Source: Zoroaster sp. YZ-2022
Lineage: Eukaryota > Echinodermata > Asteroidea > Forcipulatida > Zoroasteridae
Direction of reading: 5' to 3'
NCBI GenBank assembly: GCA_029582265.1
Contig: CM055830.1
Location: forward strand, 35,954,718 to 36,018,717
Length of the DNA: 64,000 bases
The notes below the pieces were generated by a model that searched no databases, was not told the origin of the DNA, and was given only the letters and a program-made list of their open reading frames with translations. The stretch's first letter is position 1, and each line of letters starts with the position of its first letter. Positions 23,575 through 35,848 of this stretch are shown in pieces. Both the position numbers and the translations under genes were made by a program.

Positions 23575-24139
23575 AACAAGTGCAGAAACATGACATTTAC
23601 AATATCAAATGTAACTTACTCGTGAGTAGTAAACAAGTGCAGAAACGTGGCATTTACAATGCCAAATGTAACTCACTCGTGAGTAGTAAACTTGTGCAGA
23701 AACGTGACATTTACAATGCCAAATGTAACTCACTCGTGAGTAGTAAACAAGTGCAGAAACGTGGCATTTACAATGCCAAATGTAACTCACTCGTGAGTAG
23801 TAAACTTGTGCAGAAACGTGGCATTTACAATGCCAAATGTAACTCACTCGTGAGTAGTAAACAAGTGCAGAAACGTGGCATTTACAATGCCAAATGTAAC
23901 TTTACAACTTGTGCAGAAACGTGGCATTTACAATGCCAAATGTAACTCACTCGTGAGTAGTAAACTTGTGCAGAAACGTGGCATTTACAATGCCAAATGT
24001 AACTCACTCGTGAGTAGTAAACTTGTGCAGAAACGTGGCATTTACAATGCCAAATGTAACTCACTCGTGAGTAGTAAACTTGTGCAGAAACATGACATTT
24101 ACAATGCCAAATGTAACTTACTCGTGAGTAGTAAACTAT
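23575..24139. repeat. 57 bp tandem array with two palindromes per unit
   Basis: About ten units containing GTGCAGAAACGTGGCATTTA, CAATGCCAAATGTAACTCAC and TCGTGAGTAGTAAAC. The junction alternates between AACAAGTGCAG and AACTTGTGCAG in the first half, so the higher-order unit is a dimer. TGGCATTTACAATGCCA and CTCACTCGTGAG are inverted repeats. 57 is divisible by three, so both strands stay open; the 121-codon and 94-codon frames are artefacts. Confidence 0.9.
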
Positions 24140-25445
24140 AAATAGCTTGTACAAACAATCATTCAATCATTTTTGAACAAAACTTTGTTACTTTTTATAA
24201 TTCGCTATCATGAAACCAATCATAACCTAGCAGGAAGTCAGTTCAAGCTTGCTCGAAACAGTCACGTGACTATAACACATCTTAACTCGTGAAAACATTA
24301 AATACACTCAACCAATGATCAAAGCCAAAAACTTGTTTCTGATCGTGATCGCGAAAACACCCCCCACCCCCCTCGAGTAAAGTAATGCGCATACAATCGT
24401 GCACCAAGTCATGTTACATAGCAACTTTGTATAATAGTCAATAAATCCAAATATAAACTTGTCACCAATTCATTGAGTTTATATTTCCTAACACGTATGA
24501 GAAGGAATACAGTCATGTACAATGTTGGGCCCTATACGTGTGCCATTCAAAATACATGCATACACATTTAATCTGTACATTTCAATATAGACATGTACAC
24601 GTTTTGTACACATGTTCATGCACATGTGTACAGTGTTAAAATGTTCCTATTCTCAACACTTAACTTTTAATTTAATCTAATTTAAAAATAAAACATCACA
24701 AAAATATGACATGATTATTTTACAACTTGTACAATTACCATTTGTGATTTATACTACATGACTTGTATGCAATATTATTGAACCTTTGATGTTACGGTAT
24801 CAATATCCATACCAGGATATTGCCATTACCCATGCAGTATTACCCAGTATTACCCAGCGTTTCCCAGTATTACCCGGGTTATCCCAGAAGTTACCGCCAT
24901 CCTGGACAATAAGATATTTCCCACGCAAAATGCCAACCCTTATTGTACGCCGCTGATGCAAGGTTAGGCTTAATAAGATCGCATTTTGTTTATTTGATTT
25001 TGAAAGATGAGATGTATAGTTCACAGCTCAGTACAATATAAAATCAAATCAATCAAATAGAGATCCACACAATCCAATTCATTTTATGTGTGTTTGTTTA
25101 TTTAAATAACAGGGACAATAATGAAATAACATTAAATCAGTGGAGAATCCAGTGGCATGATCCTGTCCCTTCACTCAAAATAGGAAGATGGGAAAAGAAA
25201 GAGGACAGAAAAAGAAAATAAATGTCCACAATATTGATGTATGTAACGGAGCTGGCTGGGGCACACAAAGTACTCCTCACGGTCGAAATAGTACTGTGAA
25301 AAGGGAAAGTCTTAAATGACAGACCCCCCTCGACCACCATTATGGATCCGTCGCTGATTAATAATGTTGATGTGATAAAGTGGCTCAAATACGTTGAATT
25401 CTCTATTGACAGTTTGTTCAATATTACTGACTTGTAACACTATAG
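24140..25445. other. upstream flank of the fibrinogen-domain exons, no exon recognised
   Basis: The N-terminal part of a fibrinogen domain (usually ending in DGGGWTV) should lie upstream of 25446, but I could not find it here. A short TATTACCCAG repeat lies near 24836-24880. Confidence 0.35.
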
Positions 25446-25719
25446 GTAATACAGTCGCGAGGAGATGGGTCTGAGAATTTCACTCGAAGCTGGAACGAGT
25501 ACAAGGACGGATTCGGCTCATTGATGTCAGACCACTGGATAGGAAACGATGTACTCCATCATCTGACAAGAGATGGAGAGTGGGCGATACGTGTGGACCT
25601 GACGGATACAGATGGCACCTGGGGCATTCGGTATTTTAAGCCTTTCAGCATAATGTCCTCCAACGACAATTACGAACTGAGTATTGGGACAGAAAGCGCG
25701 TACACCATTAACGACATTG
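25446..25719 (+). CDS. FReD exon A (N-terminal half of fibrinogen domain)
   Basis: Acceptor TATAG, donor GTATGC. Encodes VIQSRGDGSENFTRSWNEYK through IRVDLTDTDGTWGIRYFKPF to SAYTINDI. The R-G-D-G-S-x-N-F-x-R-x-W motif is diagnostic for FReD. Confidence 0.85.
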
Positions 25720-27046
25720 GTATGCAACAAATTTACTTTTCAAGAATGATCAGGCACATACTGTTAATCGTCATTACTCTGACTGGTTGAAATTTAAAAA
25801 TATAAATTAATTAGTCACGAGTTTGGTCCCTTTTTGCGTTCGAAAAAAACAATACTTGAAATGTATTTTTAAAAACCCCAAAAATGTATCAATATGTTCG
25901 ATGAGTTTACTTTCATTATTGAAAGAGAGCAATGCAAAAACTATCAAATAATAATAAAACATCAAATTTCATCTGCTAGATTCAAACATTACACATTTCG
26001 TTTTAGGGTTTATGTTGCTGGTTATATTTTGTTTCCTTATGTTTTTTAAAGGTTACTAAGTTGGTTTCCTGACAAAGGCAGTTAGCAATACACAAAACCA
26101 GTAGCGTTGATATGTTGTTACGATTGGGTGGTATAGAGTTGGACAAATGACCTCAACCAACCTCCCCCACGTAAAGTCACTGATTTTGTATTAATTTATT
26201 TATTGATTTTAAATTTGATAGGCTACTAGTGTAACCTATAATGGACATGGAAAGATGTTTGGAAACAAAATAGTCTAAATACGTTTATTGGGGGACATTA
26301 TTATTACCGTCTCCCTGTCATATATATTGGAGGACATGACCCCTGTCCCCCTGGGATCGCCACCCATGCACACTTTATATCAGGCATTATAAATTCATTC
26401 AGTTTGAGAATTACATTTTTCAAAAAACATCTGCTAGATTCCAACATTATACATTTGGTTTTAGGGTTTATGTTGCTGTTTACATGAATCGTTTCCTAAT
26501 GTTGAGCCATAACTTTGTGCATGATCATTTACATTATATTTTTCCTCGAAAAAAAAACACTTGAAATTTTCAAAAAGATTACTTTGTATCCTGACAAAGA
26601 CAGTGAGTAATACACAAAGCATCTGATATTATACAACTAATTATACAAGCTTTCATCGTGTACATTTAAGAACATATCTGATTGATTTTAACATTACAAA
26701 TTTCGTTTGGGGTTTTCTAATGTTGAGCCATAACTTTTATTTACATCATTATATTTTTGTTTTTTCCTGTCAAGGTACACAACCTCTTCAGTCTGCAAAT
26801 GGCACACAGTTCTCAACATACGACAGAGACAATGATAAGGATACTGAGTCTAATTGTGCAGGGTTATTACAGGGAGGTTGGTGGTTTAATCGTTGTACAG
26901 GGGACAATCCTACATCTGATACACTTAATGGTGAATACCCCAGCGGCATTAGATGGAATACATGGGATGGGCATCAAATAGCATATAGTCAAATGGCAAT
27001 AATGCGATGTGTGGGAAAAATAAATTGGACTGGGTTTCGTTGTTGA
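25446..27046 (+). CDS. fibrinogen-related (FReD) lectin gene, last two exons
   Basis: Exons 25446-25719 and 26775-27046, joined in phase over a Gly codon. Together they give about 180 residues of a fibrinogen C-terminal domain: IQSRGDGSENFTRSWNEYKD, GFGS and WIGNDVLHHLT, then the calcium-site pattern STYDRDNDKD, the NCAGLLQGGWWFNRC disulphide region, LNGEYPSGIRWNTW and MAIMRC. FReD proteins (ficolins, tachylectins, invertebrate FREPs) are mostly secreted and bind acetylated or other carbohydrate ligands. The open frame ends in TGA after GFRC, an extra C-terminal Cys that might pair between chains. Upstream exons with the signal peptide are not seen. Frame and splice sites are clean, unlike the two genes at the left. 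Confidence 0.8.
25970..26770. repeat. diverged direct repeats in the FReD intron
   Basis: TCTGCTAGATTC.AACATTA and TTAGGGTTTATGTTGCTG occur at about 25973-26020 and 26433-26475, with a third diverged copy near 26678-26760 (AATGTTGAGCCATAACTTT is shared by the last two). The intron has grown by local duplication. Confidence 0.6.
26775..27046 (+). CDS. FReD exon B (C-terminal half), terminal exon
   Basis: Acceptor GTCAAG. Encodes GTQPLQSANGTQFSTYDRDN through GGWWFNRCTGDN to KINWTGFRC-stop. It holds the calcium-loop Asp residues and the last disulphide pair. GGWWF.. and W.TW.G fit the ligand-pocket region. Confidence 0.85.
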
Positions 27047-27059
27047 ATGGTTGAATGGA

Positions 27060-27190
27060 TTAACGAGTATCGGGGCATTATGCGGGATTTATAGTATGAG
27101 CATCAAATAGTGAAATGAAAATAATCCGTTGCACTGGAGTCATTAAATGTTACGGTGCATTTAAACATTTCTGTTGAGTGGTTGAATCTG
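27060..27190 (+). pseudogene. degenerate duplicate of the FReD exon 3' end
   Basis: GAGCATCAAATAG..TGAAATGAAAATAAT and TTTCTGTTGAGTGGTTGAATC run parallel to GGGCATCAAATAG and GTTTCGTTGTTGAATGGTTGAATGG at the end of exon B. It seems to be a short tandem duplication of the last ~100 bp that has decayed and has no open frame. Confidence 0.5.
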
Positions 27191-27931
27191 TTTTTGCTCC
27201 GATAACATTTGGACAGAAAAATTCACTGAAATTATTTCAGCAAATGCTGTTTTATTTGATTAAATTTGTTTGCTTATAGTAAGGATCACTGAAAGGATTT
27301 CTTACAGAGTCTTGTGTTTCAGTTATGCTGTATGCATGACTGAAAAATATTTTACGCAAAATGTAAAACAGAAACAAATCACACAATTAAACAGACTTAT
27401 GCACCAACAGCAGTCATAACCACATCCATATCACTATGTATTTAGTTATGGCAAATATTGAGCAAGAAACATTTAACATTTGTATACAGCGGGGTCAACT
27501 ATAAACACAAATAAATTTATACATGTAGATACTGTTTTAAAAGCATAAAAATATGTATTTTCTTATGTTATTACTACTTCAAATAGGAAACAAAAACAAC
27601 AGTTGCACCAATCGCTCATTGGGGTATGAAATAAATCCTGTAAAGAAAGGTCACACAATTCGTCACTATTTTCACGAAGAAACACTTTGGTAGACCACAT
27701 AGAACTAAAGACAAGGTACGAGATAACCGAATTGCCTTTCTGAAATTACCATTTTACCATCATTAAAATTAATGTGCAAAGCCATGCACAATTGAAGTGT
27801 CTTGAACCTGGTATCCGTTCATTTCCTGGTTTTGCACACTCTTTATGAGGAAACATTTTGAAAAAGATGCTTTTCAGTGCGTTTTCAACGAAAACAACAT
27901 TAAAAGTGAAACCTAATAAAAGGGGCAATTC
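27191..27931. other. no gene recognised
   Basis: AT-rich 3' flank of the FReD gene. Nothing recognised. Confidence 0.3.
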
Positions 27932-28199
27932 CATGGTTACTCACGTTACATTATTCTTTTTTCACAGTAGTTGCATTATACCCAGACCAGCACAAACAAA
28001 TAATTGCAGACATATAAGAGAACAATGGTGGTAACTGACGTTACATAAAATGTCGCTGTTTGTCTTATATAGCGTACATATAGCACTGAAGTAAGGTCTG
28101 GGTATAATGCAACTACTGTGACAAAAACTGATGAGTGAAATAAATATTATGACATTAAGAGTGAGCCCAAAACCTCACAATGTAACGTGAGTAACCATG
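27932..28199. mobile_element. foldback MITE, 268 bp
   Basis: CATGGTTACTCACGTTACAT at the left is exactly complementary to the right end. A second inverted block (TAGTTGCATTATACCCAGAC near 27969 against its complement near 28096) lies inside. Both flanks carry CAATT, a possible target duplication. Confidence 0.75.
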
Positions 28200-29701
28200 C
28201 AATTGGATTTTATGTAATTTTTATTACATAAAATGTATTAATGAAATTAATCATGAATTTATTCTATCAATGGCATTTCATATCGTTTGGTTCATTTATG
28301 AGAGCCAGATGCACAAAGTTGTGATTGAAGGTGACACAGCGCCATTGTTGGGCGTGATTGGGCGATATTGGGCGTCTGTCATTTTATTGCAAGAGATGTC
28401 GGCTGGAAATATTGATATAAAACTAGTTGAAATGTTAACAAAGAAGTCAGGTGACATTGATGTTAGAACAAAGACCAATAGACTTTCATCATGGTACAAC
28501 CATTTTGTTTTTCTTCAATACAAAACCACGTAACCAAACCGAGGCTAGAAGGAAAAATAGTCTGGTCACTAGTATGCTTTACCTGACAAAGATGACTGCG
28601 GGTGATAAAGGTATATACCTGGCGTATGTACTTGTAAATCTTTCCAGTAATGTACATTTCAAGTATGGCTGTGAAACAACATAATTGTGATATGACAGGC
28701 GCTCAATAACTCGACCAACAAAAGCGTTACTGAAGAGATCATAGATCTATAATTTACTGTTTAAAAGATTATAATTATTAAATGAATAATTACAGTGTTC
28801 ATGTGTATGGTATAAATTGCATTTATTTTTCGAGATTTAAATCAGATTAACTTGAAGAAAGAAAAAAAACAGATTTTTTTTCCAAGATGACTTTGTAATA
28901 TTTCTTAAAGATACAAATTGATTATATTTGAAAAGATTACATGCAGAAAAAATGGAAAAATAATTTGAACTTTTAAGAAAACGCGCCTGCAAAATGGATC
29001 GTGAAAAACACGTTATTTTTTGAGGATTTAAATCTCGAAATCAGTTTAGAAGTGATTGTTATAGAGATACTTGCGTGTTTTTATTTAAATGAAATATTAT
29101 AGATTAATTGAAAATGTTTAAGTGATTTAGTTTATTGCACAACATCATGAGTTTGCCCGTTCACCAGTGATTCCCAGGAATGTTTTTGTTTAACCTAATA
29201 ATTTATATTTTTATGAAAGAAAGGGGGAAAATAGTTTAAGTAAATACTTCACAAAAACGTCAAAAAACATGGTTTAACAGTAATTCATTGCCTAAATGAA
29301 TTTATGACGGGCCGCCATCAATTCATTTGGTAATTTTATTACATTAAAAACATACATCTGATGATTTGTTTGCCTGTCTGCAAGGAAAAGGGTAATTTAA
29401 AAATAAAACTGCTGGGAATAACCGGTGAAAGTATCAAACACAAGGGTGATGCATCTTTGAGTAGATTACACAGGAATTTTGTCACTGGAGATGGAGGTCA
29501 ATAAAAGTTGAGGTATTAAAGAAATGTGTCTATCAATTCGGTAAGGAATTGATGGAAGGATGTTCTTTCTGATAAATCATTGAATGAATTCATACAATTC
29601 ATTCAAAGATCATCTGTTTTTGACCAAAATTAAATATTTGACTAAAACATGTGGCTTTAAAAGCAAATTAATCATTTCTTCGGACCAAGAAAAAATGAAT
29701 G
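28200..29701. other. no gene recognised
   Basis: AT-rich non-coding DNA. Short open frames at 28270-28684 have no family signature. Confidence 0.3.
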
Positions 29702-30123
29702 ATTGGTGATCGTCCTTGCCAATCTGATTGTTTTCCCACCAATAAAGTTGCCCCAGCCCCAGCCCAATTAGCACCCCCACCCCTCCACACCTTCAGTGGT
29801 TTTAAAGATATTCAAGTTCAGGGAAATGGATACACGTGCACGTTTTTCACATTGGTACAAATTCCTCCCATCCTTGCCCTCCCATTCTATAGAGAATTAT
29901 ATGTGTATGTGTATGGAAAGACTATAATAGGCTAATTGGGGTCAGTGTTTGTAATCAGAACAAAACAAAGTCATGTCACAATTCATATCGCTTCTCCCTC
30001 AAATTTTATATTTTAAAACTAACATTATCTCCAGGTTGGCCATTTTCCCTAAACGAGATGGTAGTGTGATCACAAAGAAAATAAAAAACTCCGTTTTTTG
30101 TTTTTTAAGGACGATCACCAATT
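29702..30123. mobile_element. MITE with ATTGGTGATCGTCCTT ends
   Basis: ATTGGTGATCGTCCTT at the left and AAGGACGATCACCAAT at the right form a perfect 16 bp terminal inverted repeat. The interior is non-coding. Related copies are at about 34918-35182 and 38353-38616. Confidence 0.7.
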
Positions 30124-30469
30124 ATTTGTTTTTGTATGTACAACATTGGCCTTTTGACTTTAGTGTCTATCAACACAGCTAAATTTTGCAGTTCAAATTT
30201 AAAAGGGACGAATATTCACGACCTCTTAGAAGACATACAGTCTTATATTTAATCTTTTCTCAACCATTTTGCTTACAATCGATGTGCTTGATATATTAGA
30301 ATGTAATATTTCGTCAATAATGGATATGTCTTAGTGGTAATGATTATTATGGTATTTGTGAAGATGTATTTTGCAGTCACTTTCAGTTTCATGAAGAAAT
30401 AATCAAGGCAAATTTAATACAAACCTTATCTCTATGGACAAACAATAATTTGTTGCATAGGCATAAAAT

Positions 30470-33200
30470 ATGCGTTGAGAACATTACATATTATTCAACA
30501 TCACAGTTTATAATGAATCTTAAAGATATCAGTGTAATATAGGAATATATTTTGAGATTTAACTGATAATGAAAACAAAATATTAAAAACTAATTAATTT
30601 TGTTTTTTCAAACAAAAAATATCAAAATCGATAAAGAAAATAATGAATTTCATTAATATAATGAATCAAAAATAAAATAACAGAAAATTCTAGGTTCATA
30701 ACGGAAGTTAAATTTTATTAAATTTGAATCGAATTGAATCGAACAAAATGTAGGGGAAGTTAAATCTCGAAATATATTTTAGAGTTTAAAAGTAATTATT
30801 TAAAATATCTTGTGCCTTTAATTGTATGCATATTTATATAAAATATTTAATTTTCATTAGTTTTGTTTAGTATTTCACAGTATTGAGCCCTGTGTTATCC
30901 GAACCATCAATAACATCGATTGAATATCGCGCAATATTCATTTATCACATTAGTCTTGGGGAATGCAGGGCGCCAACATTGCAAGTGTAATGTTTTGTGG
31001 ACTATTAACAAATAAGCATTCTCTAAAAAACCAAACAAAATAATGGAAAATAAGGTTATTATGTTCCATTATACTTCATAAGAATTATGAAATAAAACTA
31101 AAAACAAATTAAAGCTTCTCCTAGAAAATGAAACTTCGCTTTCTGATAAAACTATGAAAATGTACAAACAATTTTAGACCTAGCTAAATTACTACTAGAC
31201 ATGATTATGGTTTACAGCGACTGTCATACAATAATTTTGCCACAGGACAAAATATAATGAACAAAGTCTATTTTCAGAAATGGTTCACTGAATGATGTAA
31301 CAGGACATTCTCGTCAACATTTTGACCAAGAAAAGTAATATGACCATTTAGACCTATACAGAAAGAATGACAAATGTTAATGTAATTTCAACAATTGCAG
31401 AATATGCATAAATTATGCATTGCGAACATAACCAATTATTCAATAACACAATTCAATGAATATTAAAAGTTACCAGTGTAAATTGGGATATATATTGAGA
31501 TTTAATTTATAATGAAAATAAAATATCCAAAAATAATTTTGTTTGAATAAAAATCAAAGTTTAAAAACTATTGCATGAATAAAGCAAATAATGGATTTTA
31601 TTTAAATTAAATTTGAATTGAACCGAACATTTTAAGTTTATAGGGATATTGAAATGAATTGAATTTGAAATGCCATTTTAATCGAATTGAATCGAACAAA
31701 ATTAAGTTTATAGGCGAAATTAAATCTCGAAATATATTTTAATTAAAGTAATTATCTAAAAGATCGTGTGCCTTTAATTGTATGCAATATTTATATAAAA
31801 TGTATAACTTTCATTAGCTTTGTCTAGTATTTCACAGTATTCAGCCCTGTATCATCACAGATTGAATATTACACAATATTCATTTATCACATTAGTCTTG
31901 GGGAATGCAGGGCGCCAACATTGCAAGCGTAATGTTTTGTGGACTATTAACAAATAAGCATTCTCTTAAAATTACAAACAAAATAATGGGAGATATTTAT
32001 AGCCAACTTTAAGACAAACATTCTCTCTACGGTATGGAAAAACAACAAATTGCAGCATTTGCATTGCGAACATAACCAAGTATTCAACAACACAGTTCAA
32101 TAATTATTGAAAGTTATCACTGTATAAAGTTAGGATATATATTGAGATTTAACTTACGAAACACAAAATATTTAAAAATAAATATTTTGTTCGAATAAAA
32201 ATCAAACCAAAAGTTTAAAAACTATTGCATGAATAAAGCAAAGAATTAATTTTACTTAAATTGAATTTGAATTCAATCGAACATTTTAAGTTTATAGGGA
32301 GAATTGAAATTAACTGAATTTAAAGTGTCATTTGAATCGAATTGAATCGAAAAAATGTATGGGGTAGTTAAATCTCAAAATATATTTTAGAATTTAAAAA
32401 TATTTTTTTCAAAAATATTGTGCCTTTAATTGTATACAACATTTATATAAAATGTTTAACTTTCATTAGCTTTGTTTAGTATTTCACAGTATTTAGTCCT
32501 TTGTTAGGCCAAACAAAAAAATCTCCGGTTTTTGGTCTTCACAGGCGTCGCCTCAGATCCGCGCGTCAACAGTATGTATTTATTTATTTATTGCTATGAA
32601 ACGATGTCCAATTGCAGCCAAAATTGCTGGATCGATTGGAATTCTGCCGCTCTGTGTTTTAAACGACTTGTTCACATAGAGGTATGAACATTTGCCCGAT
32701 TTGTGCAGAATCTCTTAGCCACCATACTTTGTTATGGGAAATTCGGTCTGGTTACAATAACTGCGTATACATGTTAACATGTATCACTTAAAACAAAAAT
32801 ATTACCAAAAAACAAAAACGGTTTTGAAGCCAACCTCTGACCAGAAACCGGAGACATTTTTATTGATGGCCTTATCAAAGCCATCATATATTCATCGATA
32901 CACATCAGTATATTTTCCTCTTGGGGATGCAGGGCGCCATCATTGCTAGCTTAATGTTTTGTGGACTAGAAACAAGTGTATAAGCATTCTCTAAAAATAT
33001 AAACCAATGGAAAATAAGGTTATGTTCCATTATACTTCATGAGGATTATGAAATTTAAAAAAAAAACTAAAGCTTCTCCTATAAAATGAAAGTTCGTTCG
33101 CTTTCTGATAAAATTATGAAAATGTACAAACAATTTCAGACCTAGCTAAAATACCACTAGACATGATTATGGTTTACAGCAATCATACATCGATTAGAGC
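30470..33200. repeat. three diverged direct copies of a ~0.65-1 kb AT-rich segment
   Basis: Landmarks recur in order. GTTGAGAACATTACATATTA or its relative GCATTGCGAACATAACCAA is at about 30473, 31418 and 32063. The TTCACAGTATT(G/C/T)AG block is at about 30875, 31830 and 32485. CTTGGGGA.TGCAGGGCGCCA is at about 30955, 31893 and 32921. All copies are non-coding. The third is split by the MITE at 32507. Confidence 0.7.
32507..32871. mobile_element. TTA-flanked MITE (PIF/Harbinger-like), 365 bp
   Basis: The ends are GGCCAAACAAAAAAATCTCC at the left and, as complement, GGCCATCAATAAAAATGTCT at the right; CCGGTTT(T/C)TGGTC follows inside on both. TTA lies on both sides (32504-32506 and 32872-32874). 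The undisturbed relative near 30890 (CCTGTGTTATCC) shows the empty site with a single TTA. A 3 bp TWA duplication is typical of PIF/Harbinger. Confidence 0.75.
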
Positions 33201-33548
33201 ATATTTGGGCGATATTTGGCGCCCCTTGTGTCACAGGACGAGATGTACATTGGTTACAAAAAATAAGGTATAAAGTTTATTTTCAGAAATGGTTCACTGA
33301 ATGCTGTAACATGACTTTCTACCAAGTAAAGTAATGTGACAGTGTTCGTTCACCATTTAGGCATATAAAACAAAAACAATTGTAAGGGTGAACATGTTTA
33401 CATAATTTCATACTAATTTTAATTCACAATTATTTGATATTTTCAGATTATTATTTAAGATCAACTAGTATGCTTATTTTTGCTCGTAAGTAATACTTTC
33501 TTTAGGAATTCCTTTGCTAAAAACAAAAGAAAGAATTTGTTTGCTTAA

Positions 33549-33880
33549 AGGGAAGGTACAACATTGGTATTCTGTCTGATTGCCCAGATATACCAAATTA
33601 TTATCTGAAAGCTAACTTGATATGAAGTTGGTAAAGGTATCAATCAGTCTGAACATTATTCTATCAAAGGTGCTCTCATTTCAGAGAAAACATGACCAAA
33701 TATGCACATGTTGTGTTTTCAGTAATAATTGTGGATGTTTTTTAACACTTGTCTCATGACTTAGACTCCGTATTGAGCTGAAACTTTCACATGTTGGTTG
33801 AATAATGTATTTATTGGTACAAAAAGAGCAAGAATACTATTGTAAGGTTTGCCAACATTATACAATGTTGTACCTTCCTT
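33549..33880. mobile_element. TTAA-flanked MITE with AGGGAAGGTACAACATTG ends
   Basis: AGGGAAGGTACAACATTGG at the left matches the complement of CAATGTTGTACCTTCCTT at the right, each bordered by TTAA (33545-33548 and 33881-33884). Non-coding. A short extra copy of TGTTGTACCTTC follows at the right. Confidence 0.75.
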
Positions 33881-33902
33881 TTAATGTTGTACCTTCGTTT
33901 AA

Positions 33903-34115
33903 AGGGACAATATCGTCCAAAAAAGAGCCGACTTTAAACAGAGCATGGAATCGGTGTCCTAGTTTAAGATGAACACAGTGACTGAAATTATGCGCATTTA
34001 TGCAGAAGCAACAGTAATATGACCTTATCATGTTGGGTATTATTTTCAGTCAATGAGTAAATCTAAAACTAGCACTCCGATTCCATGCCATGTTGATCGT
34101 GACGAGACTGTCCCT
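33903..34115. mobile_element. TTAA-flanked MITE with AGGGACAATATCGTC ends
   Basis: AGGGACAATATCGTC at the left, GACGAGACTGTCCCT at the right, TTAA on both sides (33899-33902, 34116-34119). The body GCATGGAATCGGTGTCCTAG is shared with the elements at 37400, 43795, 46294 and 62487. Confidence 0.75.
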
Positions 34116-35530
34116 TTAAAGGAAGTGATTGAACAAGTGACGGCTATTTCTTGAATACGATTTGGGGGCAGAAGGGAGCAGGGCACATGATATAACTCCC
34201 CACCCCACCCCACCCCTCCCCCACCACAACCACCACGACCACTCGGTAACTATCCCTCCCCCACCCCCACGGTAAATCCCGAAATATTTGTTTGAATTTT
34301 GACATCTTTTGGGGTTCTATTTTTGTGAAATCAAACCTAAAACAAATACGCTAGAAATGTATAAATTGATGGAATTCTTGCTTTGGGTGATAAACAATTG
34401 ATTTGATTTCTGCCCTTACACCAACGTAATGTATGAAGCATTGTATACTCAGTGCTTTCTGATGTCGAGGATCTTAAGAAAAAATGGGGCTAAATTATAA
34501 ATACGCTAATTGTTATATAGATAATACAATTTAATAATGTAATAATTTGTGCGCTCTTATCATTGGAGGTAATGCTATTACCTGCCCCTTGCCATACACA
34601 CTGGGGGATAACCGCTCCCGTCCCCACACCACCGTATCGCTGCCCATGTAAAATTATACAAATTATTTTCAGTGAGGACACATTATGCAAATGCGAAGGA
34701 ATTTCTGGAAAAATACTGCTTCTTGATTAAATCTCAAATATGTACAAAAAATATATATAACTTGCTATTTCTATTTAAATCTGCTAAAATAATATCAATG
34801 TTTATCCTATCTGAATGTGTAAATGTTAAAATAAAATCAATGGAAAATGTAATTTGTGTGGAACATACGTTATTGGTCTGGATGACTTGATGATTTTGTT
34901 AATGTAAACAACTTAATTGATTGGTGATCGTCCTTACCCAACCTACTGGATTTGACTCGACCCGATTTGGCATTGTTTTATTTCTTCATTTAGTCAAATT
35001 ATTGGTCTAATGGTAAAAGGACATTCTGATCGCGCCTCCCTCCCAAAGATTTCAACGGAATATTATCCCTAGACCCGACCGACCAAACAATCCCCCAAAA
35101 ACAAAATCGCAGTAAAAGTAACGTTTTTGTATAACTGGAGAAAAAACGTCCCATTATTTGTTTTGTGAGGACAATCACCAATTTATTTGTTCACACGGCA
35201 TAACCTGCTTTATATAAAGAGTACAAATCATTTATAATTGATTGTATTACTCGTTTCATATACACAGAGGCTAATGACCGTTAATGACTTAGTATAATGA
35301 CGTCAGACAGTCACTTTCCCGATATTTCTCACTGGCTATATTATACATTATGATATTATTGTGTATTGTATACGGAATGGATTATGTGTACAAAGGGGAG
35401 GGTCAGTGGCACTGTATCCAAACCCTTAAATGCTTGTACCCTCAACCCTCACCCTAAAATTAAACATTATCTAAGAGCAAATAAGGATTACAACTTTAGT
35501 GCCGTAAAAATGCCCTAACAAATGCCTCGC
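33943..35530. repeat. segmental duplication A, copy 1
   Basis: About 1.58 kb closely matching 37396-38938 in direct orientation. It starts inside a TTAA MITE and ends at ACAAATGCCTCG. It includes a MITE at about 34918-35182. Copies differ by substitutions and small indels only. Confidence 0.8.
34918..35182. mobile_element. MITE with ATTGGTGATCGTCCTT ends, copy 2
   Basis: ATTGGTGATCGTCCTTACCC at the left and GAGGACAATCACCAAT at the right. Same family as 29702-30123. Confidence 0.6.
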
Positions 35531-35628
35531 CAACCCCCACCCCACCCACACCAATATAAGAACTCAGCGGGGTGGGTAAGTCGGTATTATTTATATACGA
35601 TATTATTTATTCAGAGAAGAATTGCCAT

Positions 35629-35848
35629 TACCTTCTATAAGCTTTTATATAAATGTACTTCTATAATTACTTCAGCCAAGGTTTGGATTTGCTTGGTAGC
35701 ATAGTGGTATACACGCTCGAATCTGAGTATATGTATAAGGTATAGTAATACCTTCTATAAGCTGTTATATAAATGTACTTCTATAATTACTTCAGCCAAG
35801 GTTTGGATTTGCTTGGTAGCATAGTGGTGTACACGCTCGAATCTGAGA
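35629..35848. repeat. 120 bp tandem duplication with tRNA A-box-like words
   Basis: TACCTTCTATAAGC through GGTAGCATAGTGGT(A/G)TACACGCTCG occurs twice, 120 bp apart. TAGCATAGTGGT fits a tRNA A box, so this may be a SINE head remnant. No clear B box was seen. Confidence 0.55.

Noticed and set aside
20271..24139. CRISPR array
   Set aside because: Units are adjacent without unique spacers, the genome is animal and no cas-like genes exist; these are minisatellites.
35680..35740. tRNA gene
   Set aside because: Only an A-box-like word is present; no B box and no cloverleaf.
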